A stretch of DNA of 64,000 nt from Tamarix chinensis (lineage: Eukaryota > Streptophyta > Magnoliopsida > Caryophyllales > Tamaricaceae), in NCBI GenBank assembly GCA_030549775.1, contig CM060181.1:2604001-2668000 (forward strand), given 5' to 3'. Made by a program: the position numbers and the translations under genes. Positions 24,401-37,689 of this stretch are shown here, piece after piece (within the stretch, counting starts at the first letter, position 1; each line of letters opens with the position of its first letter). The notes below the pieces were generated by a model. It worked only from the letters and a program-made list of their open reading frames with translations, had not been told where the DNA came from and ran no database searches.

Positions 24401-26491
24401 TTTCATCAGCTCGTGGATTGACTTCGATATTGGAAAATAAACCCAACGAGTTTATATTTCTTAGAGCCTGTTTTCCTGCTTCTATATTGAACACATGACC
24501 TACTCGAAGCTGCAAATCAACAGTCAACTTTGATTACTAATTAAATTTGAAAATCGACTATTTCGAGTGGAGATAAACCTAGTGATCAAGATTTCACACA
24601 TGCGGATAAATCAAGCCAACCAAAGATAAGCCCTATTTTTACCTTTTTAATGAGAAAGTAAAAACAATTATAATACTAACAAATGGATTGTAGCAATTTA
24701 TCTTCGACCAAACAAGTGAACCAAAAAATTTATTGCATAAGGGCCAGCAAGGCCTGATAAAATAGGCACGTAAAACTGACAAAAAGAAAAGAAAAGAAAA
24801 GAATGTCTTCCTTCAATCATTTCCATACAACTTTAATATAGACATCATCAAGTCTGAAAGCTTGGTTGAAGAGGATACTTGATAGTTGCGAACTAGGGCT
24901 TCACTCTTGAGATATCGATCTTATGGAGATGATTTTGACAGTGTTGCCATTCCAATTTGATATACGGATTATTAATGCTCATTTTCATTCATCAACTTGC
25001 CTCATATCTAGGCACCTAATGCCGTCCGAAATCTTACTATTTCACAATGTTTTACTCGACATATTATATAGCTAGCTAGATTTCTGCATTTGCCTCAGAT
25101 AATAAATCACCTCTAATCATACTGGGTTATAGAGAGCTCTAAATTTTGGAATAGAACGTCGAAGCTAAATCTTTCTAAAAAATAAAATAAAATCAAGGTT
25201 ATCCATTTTTAAGCAATTTCCCCTTCTATAACTCAACTATCAAATTTGTTCTTGCTCCTAGAGGATATCTAGATTTTAGAGAAAACAACCCAGTAAACTG
25301 TATACAAATGAGCTAATTAACATAAATCAAATTTACCTGCTTGGGCAACTCCCTCCTCACTACAGCAAGCTGGGTGTTCCCTTCAATTACGTTCCCAAGC
25401 TTATCCTGAAACTGAATCTCTAATTTCGTAATATCCCCTTCCACAACCTCACAAACCACCTCCTTAGTATTCAAATTCCCAAAATTCACCACTTGGGCAC
25501 AAGCATACCCTTCCTCATGATACCATGTCTGAACCCTGTCCCTAATCTTCTGCAACAGCCTAGCACTCACTTTCCCATGATCTCTCAACATCTTCATAAC
25601 CTCCCTATGCACTGGGGCCGGCAACAAACAGGCCCTTGACCTGTCGATTCTCCTCTTGTAATCCTTCTCTTGATTCCTCATGAACTCAAGTTTCTCCTTA
25701 TCAGTCGCATCGGGATCCAACTCAATTTGCTTCGACTGGGGCAATAACCCAACATTGATACAGCGGAACCGATCAGCTGACTGCCATGTGCTCTCGGTGA
25801 AAGAGATAGTAATCCCGATTGTCCCATCGGGGTTTGTCTTACCTTCTAAATCCACCTTCTCGAACATTCCGCATGTGGCTAGTGTCTCTAGCTCCTTCTG
25901 GAGCTGAGCTTTTGTGTAAACTCCACCGGGCCGGAGTGACACCATTTCGAAGAACGAGTCCTCGGTCCCGACGGTAGCCCGGCGCCTGAGGTCAAAGAAG
26001 AGAATGTCGGAGACCTTATACCTTTTGAAGCCGCTGAGTTTCATGAGCTGAACAATAATGTTAGCCGGCAATCCATGAGGGTCCCATTCTTGTGATTCCC
26101 CTTCTTCTTCCCTCGCCAGTGCCATGTGTGAGAATAATCTCGACCAAAACCCTCCATTTCCACCGCCTCCTCCTCCACCCCTACTACCCCAATCACCGCC
26201 ACCGCTGCCGCCTACCAATAGGAGGAGGGCACAGGCGGAGGTGGAACAGAGAGCGAGGGATTTGGGAAAAGTGGTGGAGGAAGACTTAGCCCTGGTGTTG
26301 GGAATAATGTTATGAGTCGCATTTTCTAGGGGACCAGGGTTTTGTGAGGAGAGATTGCAATTGATGGAAGAAAGATAAGGAGTAGTAGCAGTAGTTGCGG
26401 TGTCGATTGTGCGCTGCAGCTTTGTGCAGAGCGAGGATGAGGGCGCGACCGGAGAGGATAGTAAATGGCTGGGCGCGCCAAATGATGCCAT
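21478..26491 (-). CDS. TOC75-3: Toc75-III, chloroplast outer-envelope protein translocation channel (7 exons)
   Basis: This Omp85-family beta-barrel forms the preprotein-conducting channel of the TOC complex in the plastid outer envelope. Exons, 5' to 3' on the minus strand: 26491-25337, 24509-24288, 24196-24089, 23843-23652, 23533-23285, 22115-21861, 21717-21478. All six introns are GT-AG and phase 0, and the joined frame is 806 residues, the usual length. It has a Ser/Thr-rich transit region and a glycine-rich stretch (about 94-114, seven Gly at 105-111) that is characteristic of Toc75 envelope targeting. Three POTRA repeats follow (about 145-460, with VSLRPGGVYTKAQLQKE), then a C-terminal barrel with VRGY at 711-714 and the terminal phrase GALFFRFGERF. 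The start is the only ATG ahead of the transit region. No defects were seen. Intron 6 (1.17 kb) and intron 1 (0.83 kb) are the longest. Confidence 0.97.
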
Positions 26492-28177
26492 TGTAGTGAC
26501 CGGATAAATAGAAAGGCAGGCGGGAGGGGTGAGACCGGAAATAGAAGGAAAGGGTTTAAGAAATCAGAAAAAAGAAGGGATGGAATTCGATTTCGAAGGG
26601 CGGGTCAAGGTTTTCTTTGTTTTTCCCTGCTTATTATAAATTAATTTTGGTAAAAAAAACATATAGGTAAATTGAATTAAATATTTTAAATTATTATAGA
26701 TGGCTTGAATTTTTTTTAGAAATTTATTTTCTTATAAAATTTATTTGTATTTTTATATTTATTTTTGTTACTCTCAAAATCAAAGATTAATAAAAATGAA
26801 GTTAATAGGAGTTAAATATATAAAATTTTAACTCCAATTCATCTAGTTGACTTGACATTAATAAAATTTGTTACCAAACGAAATGAACCAATTAATTTAA
26901 TTGCGTTATCCTCCTTTTATTCCAAACCAAACCACCCATGAGACTATAAAGACATCATATATCGGTCAATAGGCAGTTTACATTTATTTTATTTAAAAAA
27001 AAATAGTTAACCACGCATTTGTATCCATTAAATTAATTATTTTATATTTCATATAACTCTACCTCTAATATTAAAAAAAATTATGAATTTCTTATCATAG
27101 GCCTGTCACTGCAAGATGAATATATATATATATAATCTTAAAGTGCACTTAAATCCTTTGCTAAATTTTCAATATGCATAGAGTTATGTCATATTTTGAA
27201 AGGTTTTACATCTCCATGTATCCAATCATTTTTTTTGAATGATAAGTTTTAAAATTATCCGACCATAAGTTTCCTTTGTATAAAAAATAGTAAAATATTT
27301 TTATGAATTTTACTGATAAATTTTAACTATTAATATATATTAAAATATATTAATGATCAAATTTTATATTCGAAATAGGTAATGATATTTGTTTCGAACA
27401 TCGAGCAAGTATATACAGTTTTTTTTTCATTTTTTTATCAATCTAATTTTAATTAATGGTTGTTACAAGAATGAGATGGTAAGTCATGAAAATCGGAACC
27501 CAATCTTTCACAAAAATACTTAATAGTTGGCTACCAACGACATAGGTCAACTAATCAGCTATCATCTTCCATTTACATGATATCATCTTATGCCTTCATC
27601 AATCGAACGAAAATAGTGCACCAATGTAAAATTCATGTTTCCATAAATGACAAATTTTTTTGAGCCCGAAAAAGAAACTCTTTACCACATGCGGTTTAGA
27701 ATGAACTCTATGGGGCTCTAGACCAAGACTGTGAATCAAAAGAGGGTGCAGGGTCAGATCTAAAACCTTGCAATCAGCCGCCGTAATAGATTGGCTTTAT
27801 TTGGAATTACAAAGGGGTTGTGCGAACCGGTCATTTTATAGTTTGAAATCACCGATGAAGGAGTGATTCCCGTCTCTTCCACCATGAAAAAATGGGGCTA
27901 AATGTCAAGGGACTTGGTTATCTTGATAACTTGGTCAACGTCCAAAATTAGAAGTTGCTCCAAATTCACTGCCTTAATCTACTCGCCTTGCTTCTCTGCA
28001 ACATATCTTCTACATGCAGTTAAGGCACAATCAAAAGAGCAAAAATTTTATGAACAAGTTTCAAGAGACCAAGGAGGATGTCCTGAATGCGTGAAACACG
28101 ATGGATCGATTGGATAATACGCAGGGAGTATACGGGCATAAGGTGAAAACGCCCAGAACGCCAAAAACGCCCAATTC
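26492..28177. other. Intergenic region, TOC75 5' side to LTI65-like promoter
   Basis: AT-rich with no supportable gene. The TOC75 promoter and 5' leader must lie just to the right of 26491. The right part is the upstream region of the stress gene at 28240. Confidence 0.6.
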
Positions 28178-28183
28178 GCCGAC
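28178..28183 (+). promoter_or_regulatory. DRE/CRT element GCCGAC
   Basis: GCCGAC matches the RCCGAC core bound by DREB/CBF factors in cold and drought responses. It lies 62 bp upstream of the chosen ATG and 22 bp upstream of a TATA box. The neighbouring family identity (LTI65/RD29-type) makes a functional role likely, but this is inferred from sequence only. Confidence 0.6.
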
Positions 28184-28204
28184 CGTGGAACAACTTCTTC
28201 ATGG

Positions 28205-28213
28205 TATATAAAG
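28205..28213 (+). promoter_or_regulatory. TATA box of the LTI65-like gene
   Basis: TATATAAAG lies 22 bp after the DRE/CRT site. It is only 27 bp from the chosen ATG (28240), so either the leader is extremely short or the real first exon or TATA differs from this model. Confidence 0.5.
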
Positions 28214-28239
28214 TTCTGCACTACCTTACAAGGATTACA

Positions 28240-30054
28240 ATGAATAATCATAGTGAAATTAGATATTCGCATGAAAATAGGAAACATGATACATGTGTTA
28301 AAACTATTCATCTGTTCTCTAGTGAAGATATCTTTTTTTTTTTTTTTGAAAATATATATATATATATATTAAGGCGTGCATATATCTATCTATGCAGGCG
28401 ACAATCCTATTAGATGGTCATCAAGTAATATATCGCCAACATTGCACAAAGACCATGATCAAGAAGAAGATCACTTCCATCAAAACAAGAAACCCTCTGT
28501 TCTTGCCAAAGTTAAGGAGAGGGCAAAGAAATGGAGACAATCTCTTGTTAAGAAGAGGCACAGCCATGATGGCAATCATACGCCATCTTGGGGTGTAGCC
28601 TTGGAAGATGATGAAAACGAAGAGGTTCCTGAATATCTGGGAGCACCAAGTATTTCTACGTCTCTAAGATGCTCCTAAATTCAATACGTATCTTGTTGTT
28701 TCCTTAATTGTCTTTATGTTAGCACAGAGTTCATGAAGCGAGCGCCTTTCTTTGTTTGTTCAGTGTATGAATCAGAGACGGCACCAAAGGGCTTCAAAGA
28801 ACACGCAGAACAGACTGAAAGAGCGGGATCTCTTTTTTTTGAGAAACACGTTTTGGCAGGCGGAGATGATCTTTCAGGAAACCTTCCTGCAGCAGCCGGT
28901 TCAAAGAAGAAAACCATAATTGAGGACAGGAAAGACAAGCCCCTGACTATCAGGAAGGCCATAGCTGAAGAGAAGTCGAGGGTACATTTTCCTGATTCTC
29001 CCAGAAAGGCCACCACCTCTGATCAAGAAGCTAAAGAAAAGTGGCCTGCTGCGCTTGAATTAGGAGCAGCATTTGCTAACCTTTCCATCGAGAAGAAGGC
29101 CGTGACCGAGGAGAAGTTAGAAACACCCACCAGTCCGACAACACCCAAATTCGTAGATGCAAAAGACACGCTTTGCAGCCCCAGATCCGAAGACGACAAA
29201 CGGAGCCTGCCTAATAACCTGAGTATGGACCCAACCGAAGAGAATGAAGAAACAAACCCTGCTACCAGCCCTAAGAATAATAATAATAATCCACCACCAG
29301 CTTATACGACTGCCTTGTCGGGTGCAACTCTTGCAATCACTTCAAAGATTCCAGGGATGTCCTTCATGAATTCTTCTGCTTTGGACAACGGTGCAGAAGA
29401 TCGAGGCATGTCGAGTGAGGGGACGTGGGACAAAGGTGTTTCTGTTTCAGAATATATCAAAAACAAGTTTGAGCCTGGGGATGATGAGAGAGCACTTTCT
29501 CAAGTCATTTCTGAAACAATAAGTCCAAGGAGGACCCCTGGTGATAAAGGTGTGATGGAGAAAGTGAAGGAAGCTGTAACTTCGTTGTTGCATACTGAAG
29601 TGCAGCAGCAGCAGGCACCACAAAAAACAACAGCTCCCAACCCATCAACCCCGAAATTCGCTACCAGCAGGGGCTCATCAACACCAAAAGCAGCTGCTGC
29701 AAACCCAACACCAACAATTACTAGCGTAAACTCGATGACAAGAGCTGCAGGCTCATTATCAACACCAAAATTAAGCACTCCCAACTCATCAATATCAACA
29801 AGCAATGCTTCCAACTATTCCACACGCGTCCCCCCTGCCTCTACGTATACGACCCAGGAAGGTAACAACACTCTACTCCGCTTTCTTTCAAACTGATCTG
29901 TAATAACTAACATATTCCAGTAAAATAACTATTAAAATTTCATCTGATTTGCTCTCAAAAAAAAAAAAAATCATCTGATTTGTGGGTGTCGTTTACTTTG
30001 TCCTTTGTAGCTGATCAAGAAGAACACCAAGGAAGGATACTACAAGCGAACTAG
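28240..30054 (+). CDS. LTI65: LTI65/RD29B-like low-temperature- and ABA-responsive protein (4 exons)
   Basis: Model: exons 28240-28321, 28398-28649, 28764-29861 and 30011-30054, all introns GT-AG, 491 residues. Joining exons 2 and 3 restores GAPMYESE, a family hallmark. Exon 2 has the basic KERAKKWRQSLVKK helix, a His/Asp-rich part and an acidic EDDENEEVPEYLGAP run. Exon 3 has the conserved block KGVSVSEYIKNKFEPGDDER, then ALSQVISE and KVKEAVTSLL, followed by a Pro/Thr/Ser-rich tail with repeated STPK/TPKF. Exon 4 adds EADQEEHQGRILQAN in frame. Relatives are hydrophilic stress proteins induced by cold, drought and ABA; their biochemical role is unclear. Exons 2 and 3 are secure. Exon 1 (76-bp U-rich intron) and exon 4 are inferred; without the last splice the frame ends at 29896. 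Confidence 0.85.
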
Positions 30055-30652
30055 AGGAAAGACCCCTGCAATTTCTCTGCTAGCTGGTCTTCCATTTGAT
30101 GGAAATTTATAGTACTTGATTATTATTATTATTATCATTCTTTTTTTTTGTTTTTTTTTTTTGTTTTCATTCATAACAACATGAAGAATAAATGACTACT
30201 CCTGAAGCTAGCTTCTAACATAGAGAAGCCTTTCTGCTTCAGCTGATAGCTAGAAAACAAGTTTCACGTCTGAGCTGTAATATATCTACATATATTTGTT
30301 ATAATTAACTCTGTTGTGGTTAATCACATGAGACATGAAATTTGTGGAAAAAGATTTTAGAAAAAATTGTTTTAGGCTGGGGATGAGTACGTAACACGTA
30401 CAACTACACTGTCGAAGGCAAGGCATGCCGGGAAATAGTTTTGACTGTTCTATTACTTCTACGTTTTGATGATCGGTATCAATCAATAACAGAGCAACAT
30501 TTAGCATTCGGTGCTCAAAACTGAACAGGTAAACAAGGATGAATGGCAAAATACTTAAAGAAGCAACGTTTCGCATCCTCATCAGCAAAAATCAATTAAT
30601 TCCGTCGGATTAAAATGGCAAGCAGTAGTCCTCCAAATTGGAAAGAAGTGGA

Positions 30653-31329
30653 TCAAAATTGAAAGTCATCAGAATCATCACCCCACTGAAGTACGGCAGA
30701 ACCAATATCTTGCTCCCTTTTAAGCTTATCCTTTAAGAACCAATCACAGATCCTCCCTGCATTCAGCTCCTCAATCGAACACCCTTCTTGTTCTGATATA
30801 ACTCTTAGTAAGTTCAACGATGATATCTGCACACAATCACATAAACATAATAAAGAAGAAAGAAATCAAGGAATCTTTCATCCTACGAATTAATACGGTG
30901 AAGAAGAAGAAGAAGAAAAGGCAAATACAGAATTAGTTAGCTATCCTATGCATACATATATTTTGATTTCATGACAATACGTACGGTTAATCTGCACAGA
31001 AAGCGCTCGTGAGTGTCTAGACCCGAGATTTCAACCAACCCAGCTTCTTCTAACGACAGAAAACCGTGCCTCCTTTCGGTCGCCTGCTGCTTCTCACCAT
31101 CTCCCTCTGATCCACTACTGCTGCATGCTCTTACTCCTACCAGCTTCCTGTTGGAATGAGAAGATTTGGAGCAGGTGGTGTGAGCGATGAATTTTGGCCT
31201 CAGAACGATTCTTGGAACGTCGCTGGTGAGGGATGGTGGGTGATGATGACCATAAATAGCCTTGCAAGTTATTTTGACAGTTGGGTTCATAGTTATGTTT
31301 GGTTTTCGGAGTGACAGCCGGGCCTCCAT
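30653..31329 (-). CDS. Small conserved plant protein, probably plastid-targeted, function unknown (2 exons)
   Basis: Exon 1 is 31329-30985 and exon 2 is 30826-30653. The donor is ACC|GTACGT, the acceptor is CAG, phase 0, total 172 residues. The first 70 or so residues are basic and rich in Ser, His and Thr, with almost no acidic residues before about residue 72, as in a chloroplast transit peptide. The remainder is a compact helical-looking domain spanning the splice: LSLEEAGLVEISGLDTHERF, then LCRLT joined to ISSLNLLRVISEQEGCSIEE, then LNAGRICDWFLKDKL. It ends acidic (WGDDSDDFQF). The clean join and domain-like composition support a real gene. I do not recognise a named family. It is tail-to-tail with the LTI65-like gene, about 600 bp apart. 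Confidence 0.72.
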
Positions 31330-31949
31330 AAGACCCGACTGCGTTTTGCTAGCTACTAAAGGAGGCAGTCGAGAAAGAATTGATTGGCTTTTGTTTAATT
31401 TGTTTGGTGGAGATCGACGCGTGACTTGGATAATGATCTAGCTAGCTATGCTGCTGAAAGAAAGGCTGACCTGCAGCGTGCGTACTCGTAAGCTTTACGA
31501 TTATTTGACCCGGAAGATTATTATGTACCCAGCTCTGTGCAACAAACCAATTATGGCATGACAAGTGGCAGACCATTTGCTTTGCATAATCCAATTTAGA
31601 AGCTCCGTGTTTACTGTTCTCTCTCAGTCGGCACTTCGTTCCTCCTCCTTCCACCTTCTTCCTCCTTTGGCGTCGCAGAGCCAAAATTTCTACCCTCATC
31701 AATTCACCACTGCCACCACCTCTCAATCTTCTCTTCTCTCTTTTCAGCGCTTCGCTCGCTAGCCTCATATCTCCTTCGTCGTTGTCGTTTTTTTTTTCCT
31801 CTCTTTTGGTAGTTACTTCTGTTTTGGGAATATTGGAATCCTTGGATACCGGTATCATTTTATCTCGTACAAGGAATTTTTCTTTTCTTGTGAATTTGGA
31901 ACTTGATATTCTTCTCATCACTGATTAGTTTATGGGAGTTTTTATTGTA

Positions 31950-32500
31950 TGGCGAAAAGTAAAAGAATACACAATTTTACGTGGTTCACCCAATGTGGGC
32001 TACGTCCACGGACGACAGCGAGCAAGGATAATTTTACTATGTAGAGAAAGAATACAAGAAATCCTCAATTGAATAGAGGATTGTAGAGATCTATCACTCT
32101 CAATTATTCTAACTCTCAAATGTGTGTAGAACTATGATGGATATTATGAGTCATGTTTTGAGAAAGGGTCAGGGACTACATATATATAATCTTCAAAAGA
32201 AAACCCTAAAAAACTGCTAATTAATGGAGATTAAAAACTGTAACTCTCCATTTATGGCAGTTAATACTACCAATTAATTTAGTAGTAAATTCTTCGGTTA
32301 CGTTAGCTTCATATTTAAGTCTTCCATAACCTCTGGTTTTAAATTCTTCATTGATGGTAGTAAATACTACTAATTAAAACTCTGCGGTTACTTCAACTTC
32401 ACATTAAAAGACTTTCATAACCGTCAGATTTGAGTCATAAATTCAACAGTTTTTAGTATAAAGGTTACTTGAAGAAAGTTATGCCCCCAAACAATGGTCT
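31950..32500 (+). repeat. Dispersed-repeat-like segment, class unknown
   Basis: It begins near a TATGGCGAAAAGTAAAAGAA phrase, then ACACAATTTTACGTGGTTCA and GGGCTACGTCCACGG. From memory this type of sequence recurs in many plant genomes, possibly as an LTR or TRIM-like element. Boundaries and target duplication were not resolved. No coding sequence. Confidence 0.4.
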
Positions 32501-33771
32501 CCGAGATCTAGTACCTTATTAGAGGAAAGGAAAAGGACGATGCAGAGATACTGCATATTTAATAAACCATTCAGATAAACCATTCAAAGTTGTTGCTCAT
32601 GGAACAGGTAGTTAGCAAAGAGAAGAAAATTGTAGAGACGAAGAAAAGAAATGAGACATTAACACTCTATTTGGTTTTAAGAAAGTTTAAGGGAAAGAAA
32701 ATTAAAATCAAAACGCTTTCCTTCAAATTTTCCTCAAAGAAAATTATGTAGTTAATCTTTAGCAATTTTATACCATCTTCTTTTTATATTTCATTATCTC
32801 AAGTAAACCAAACACAAAAAACTATTTTCCTCATCATTTTTTTTCTTTTATTTAAAATTTTCTATGAACCAAATGGAGCATAAAGCACTGTGAAGATTTT
32901 GTTGTGGTTAGATATGAGGTGTGCCAGCTCTCTCTGAAGGTATATTAAATTAAAGATATACTTGAGCCTTTAAGTGTGGTTGTATGTATTTGCCTATCTA
33001 GTTTATGTATGCTATTACTATTTCCTTGATTAATTTAACTGAGATTAATTCAATTCATCATGAGTGGTATAAATTCCTTGAGTGAAGAAATGTTGATGTT
33101 TAAGATTTCTTCACCATTTTATGTTTGTTTTGCCTTAAGCACCTGTAGTTTGGAAGGTGGTCATAGGGTGTTCAACTTACCTCTGGTTTCTATACTTTCA
33201 GATTTCAGAAGTCGGACTCTTGGTGAGATCACATTTGCGTTTTCTAAGTAATGTTTTATAGAAATTTGTAATCTTGGGTTGTGGTAGCACCTACAACTTT
33301 TGACATCTTTCTCTTACCACCTTAGTCGACATTGTTATGAGATGAGCATTTGATAGAGTAGTGTTAGACGGATTTTAATGGTATGAATCATATAATTAAC
33401 ATATTATTAATACGAATTCATTCACACTCAAATTAAAAATTCATGTAAAATCTTAATATATGAAATAACAAACTTTATGCGAAATTAAGATAATAAAATA
33501 CTATATATATAGTGTACCTCATGTCATTGATGAAATTAATTGCACCAATTCGTAATTTATAATTTTTGGAGTCAAATTTTACGGTTCTACTCCCTTTTCC
33601 TCAAACTTGATGGTGCGTGCTTATAATAAGGAACGAGAATGATGACCTTCTTTATATTTCTTCGTTTCCTTTGATTTTACATAGAAATCACTAAGAAAAT
33701 TGAAGAAAATTAGCCTCTTCCTTTCTCTCTAATGGATATATGTGTATGTGTTGAAGAGGGAAAACATTTCT

Positions 33772-33836
<65 letters not shown>

Positions 33837-34640
33837 AAAACAAATCTTTTTTTCTCTCAATCCTACATATGTCATGTAAATATGACAATCAACAATTATT
33901 TTCCCTCTCTTTAATTCAAATTCAAATTTAAAATCATTTAAATTAGAAAATTAAGATAATTTAATTAATAAGATAACTAAATCATCTTTCTTAATTTTTC
34001 CATCACACAATATACATGTCTTTATCCGCAACAACTTAATTCTAATTCTACCATCAAGAATTGGATAGAGAGATATATGATTAGGCTTAATTACTAACAT
34101 ATTACCATACAACATAAACTTTATGGCTAATAACTTTATATCTAATTTAATATGGACCATATTAAGGGTTAATATATACATAAAATATGAAACACTTTAT
34201 TTATAAAATAATGACAATACTTTTATAAAATAAAAATATATTAACATACAGATCTTTGTTTAAGTGAATTGAATTATCTTGACAAAATTATTAATGATAT
34301 GAAACTGACTTTCTTTTTTGTTTCTTACATTATTAACACGATTCATGACTGGTGTAATAGCTCAAGTTAAAGAACATATAAATCAAGAGACATAGTCTTA
34401 TCAAAAAGAGCGATTGGTCGATAGGGCACAGTGTTCGCTTTTCAGATATTCATCTATTTACTTGTTTGAATTAAAATTTCCTCTTTTGATTGTTCAGTTT
34501 TGTTTTCTAAAAAATATAATTTATATGCTTCTCTTCTCAATGATTTAGTATATGTTTGGAGTTACTTAAAAAAATTAGTTATTTATGATAACTACTTATT
34601 TTAGAAACTTTTTAGGTTAATTTTTTTAATAAATAAGTAG
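32501..34640. other. Intergenic AT-rich DNA
   Basis: No supportable gene. It contains the (GA)n run at 33776-33835. Short open frames around that run are made by the dinucleotide repeat. Confidence 0.6.
33776..33835. repeat. (GA)n microsatellite
   Basis: Near-perfect GA dinucleotide run of close to 60 bp. Confidence 0.97.
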
Positions 34641-35794
34641 TTATAATTTTTCGATCTGGGCCAGCCGACGACCCAAGATCTGTCCCCTCTCCTTTTCTCC
34701 TTCGACGCGGCCCGTCTCCTGAACGTTGCGTTTCGCTTTAATTTTCTCCCGTCCCCGGTTCAGTTCTTTCTTTTCTTTTTCTTTCCTTTCTTCCCTAGAC
34801 TTCCCGGTCCATGCCCCATCTTCCTTTTCCTCCTTCCTTTTCCCCCGTCGGCCTATAACACCTCCCCAAATTGCCCGAGAATATCACAGCCGCCCACACC
34901 CGATTTGACCGGCCATTTCCTTTCATCTCTCCTCCCCTTGACTCGCTAGTCACCTTGACCCCACCCAATTCCCTCTCTTCAAGCACAATCCCCCTCTTTT
35001 CCCCTGGTCAATCGCAGGCCACGACGTAGTCGTGCGCCGACCTGCCGTCGCCACCGGAGAACCCTAACCTACCTGCCTCGATTCTCCCATCTACCCTCTA
35101 ACCTTAGCTCTCCTTTAGCTCTATAAATACCCCCATAACCAACCTGGACTCGAGTTTTTCTTGAAACCCTAAAATTTTACTCTCGTGCGCCACCACCCTT
35201 TCAGACACTATTTCTGTCGCCATCGCCCAACGCCGCCGTTAGAACCACCCATAGGACCACTCCCTACACCGCCCTCTAACTACCTACACCACCCTTCTCT
35301 CTCGATTTGCTCTGCACAAGCCACCCCGACTGTGTAAAGTCACCTCCTTGATCAACCCTTCCTTCCACATCTGCCACCCTTCGCACCACCAATAGCCACC
35401 ACTCCCACTGTAACCACTGCATCCTGCACCTCCCAAATTTCACTGTAGACTCCCCTCTATCTGCCCTACCCTTGTTTTCCTCTTTCTCCCCCCTCCTCCT
35501 CTCTTTCTCTCCTTCCTCAACTTTCGTCGACCACAACAGCTACCTTGCGCTACCACCTTTGGCTGTGCCGCCACCTTCATTCCACTCCTCTCCACCTGGG
35601 CAACCATAAACACCCCAAATTCCACCCTCTTTCTTTCTCTCTCTTTCCTAGCACTCAACTTTCTCTCTTTTATTCTCTTTTTTTGGCCACTGCCGTTGCC
35701 GTCGTGCACCACTACCGGTGCCGCCAGTCACCAACAACCCACGGTGGAACCCTAAACCCTCCCAACCCTTAAAACCTAATTATGTAAGCTTTAT

Positions 35795-35941
35795 TTTATT
35801 TTATTTTATTTTTCTTCTATTATTCGAGTATTATTATTATTATTATTTTATATAGGGCCGAGACCCTATTATGTTACTATTTTGATTTTTAGTATTATTA
35901 TTATTAATATCATGTATCATCATCATCATCATCATCATCAA

Positions 35942-36019
<78 letters not shown>

Positions 36020-36148
36020 CATCATCATCATCATCATATTTATTTAGTGTAGGGTCGAACCCTACTCTACATTAATTTAGGTTAATACTCTTATTATTAT
36101 TATTATTATTATTTCGTATTATTTTTGTTGTTGTTGTTGTTGTTGTTG

Positions 36149-36191
<43 letters not shown>

Positions 36192-36440
36192 CATTTTCAT
36201 TATTATTGTTGTTGTTGTTATTGTTATTTTGGTGAAGGGTCGAAGCCCTTATTTCACAATTATTTTGAATTATGTCATTTTCATCATCATCATCATCATC
36301 ATTATTATTATTACTATTATTATTGTTATAATTATTAGTATTATTTGTAGTATCATTATTATTATTCGGGTAAAATCTTCAAACCTTATATTATCATCTT
36401 TTACAATATTACTATTATTACTTTTATCCTTAGCAAAAAT
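35795..36440. repeat. Cluster of ATT, CAT and TTG trinucleotide microsatellites
   Basis: Several long runs: TTA/ATT (notably 35945-36016 and 36151-36190), CAT (35917-35940, 36018-36037, 36281-36300) and TTG (36126-36152). They form a compound microsatellite inside the reversed LTR copy. Confidence 0.95.
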
Positions 36441-37689
36441 TAGTAATTAGTGAGTGTTACTATTATTATATTATTATTTTATCTAAAAACCCTAATCTTA
36501 GAATAACTTAGGAAATAATAATATTTTTGGTAGAAAGGAATCTAATCTTTAATTTTTCCTCTTATAGGAGAGACCAGTCAAAATCCTAAGGAGGCGTAGG
36601 AGCATGCTCCAAGACCGGTGTCATATTAAGTAAGGGTGTAGCTAAGGCCTTATGTATGTAATGTGTTTTGTATGCTATGTGCCATGTTATGTGATGTATC
36701 TTATGTGTATTGTTATAACTATTGTGTAGTGTGGCTTAGAGTTGAGGTACGCTTTTGTGTTATCTTATGATTTGTGTATCATATGTTTGTGTTGTGATTG
36801 TGATGTGATATGATATAACCCTGTAATACATGCATGCTAGGTTATGTAATATGATGATATGGAGTGAAAGGATGTGGAGTTGACCTAAATGTTGTATGAC
36901 CATGAGGGGAGGAATCTAGGATTTTGCATGAAGGAATCTCAGGTTCTGATGGAGGAATTTAGGGTTTTGTATGAATGAATCTAGGGTTTGCATGGGAGAA
37001 TCTAAGTACGTAGAGAAGAATCTAGGGTTTAATGTGGGAGTTTTAGGGTTTGCATGATAAAGTTTGAAGGGTTGCATGGGATGTATAAAGTCTGCATGGG
37101 GGTGAATTTTACGTATAGAAAGTTAATTTGGGGTGTAAAGAAGGTAGTGGAAGTGTTTTTTGTGTATTTGAACACTTTGGATGAAAGATAGTACGTTGGA
37201 TAGTATAAGGGTGCATAGGAGACCGAGCTAGGGTTTGGTGTGGCCAACTAGGGTTTAGTGTGGCTACTTAGGGTTTCGGGGTCACACGTGTACTTAGTGA
37301 TTAAAGTGTGATGATGAGGGTGGAATCTATGGGTTTTGATGTATGGAGTGTTAAAATGATTTGGGTTGTGTGAGGTGGAGTAGGATGGGCCACTTAGGCC
37401 TAAATTAGGGTTTCTGGGGAAAATCCTAGAGTGAGGAGTGAGTGGACCTAGAGGTGTGAAGTGGTGGGCCTTGCCCCACATACTTGGAAATTGGATTCCT
37501 AATGTGAGTTAGGTAAAGGAGAAAAGAATGTTGGGATACCCTAAGAGGTACATGAGTCGGGAGATAGGGGACGGGTTCTTTTGAAGGATAAGTATAGAGG
37601 GAGTTAGTCACGCATGTCTAGGGTTAAAATTTTGAATAAGACACTTAAGACATTAATCATGTAAAGTGGAAGATTATTGAGCCGAGCCC

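Noticed and set aside
28714..29016. Minus-strand frame opposite the LTI65-like exon 3
   Set aside because: Shadow of the real plus-strand coding exon, which has clear family motifs.
31565..31762. 65-codon plus-strand frame resembling a transit peptide
   Set aside because: It starts with GTG rather than ATG, and no downstream exon was found before the repeat at 31950. It may be leader sequence, but a gene cannot be supported.
33691..33914. Open frames across the (GA)n run
   Set aside because: Produced by the dinucleotide repeat on each strand.
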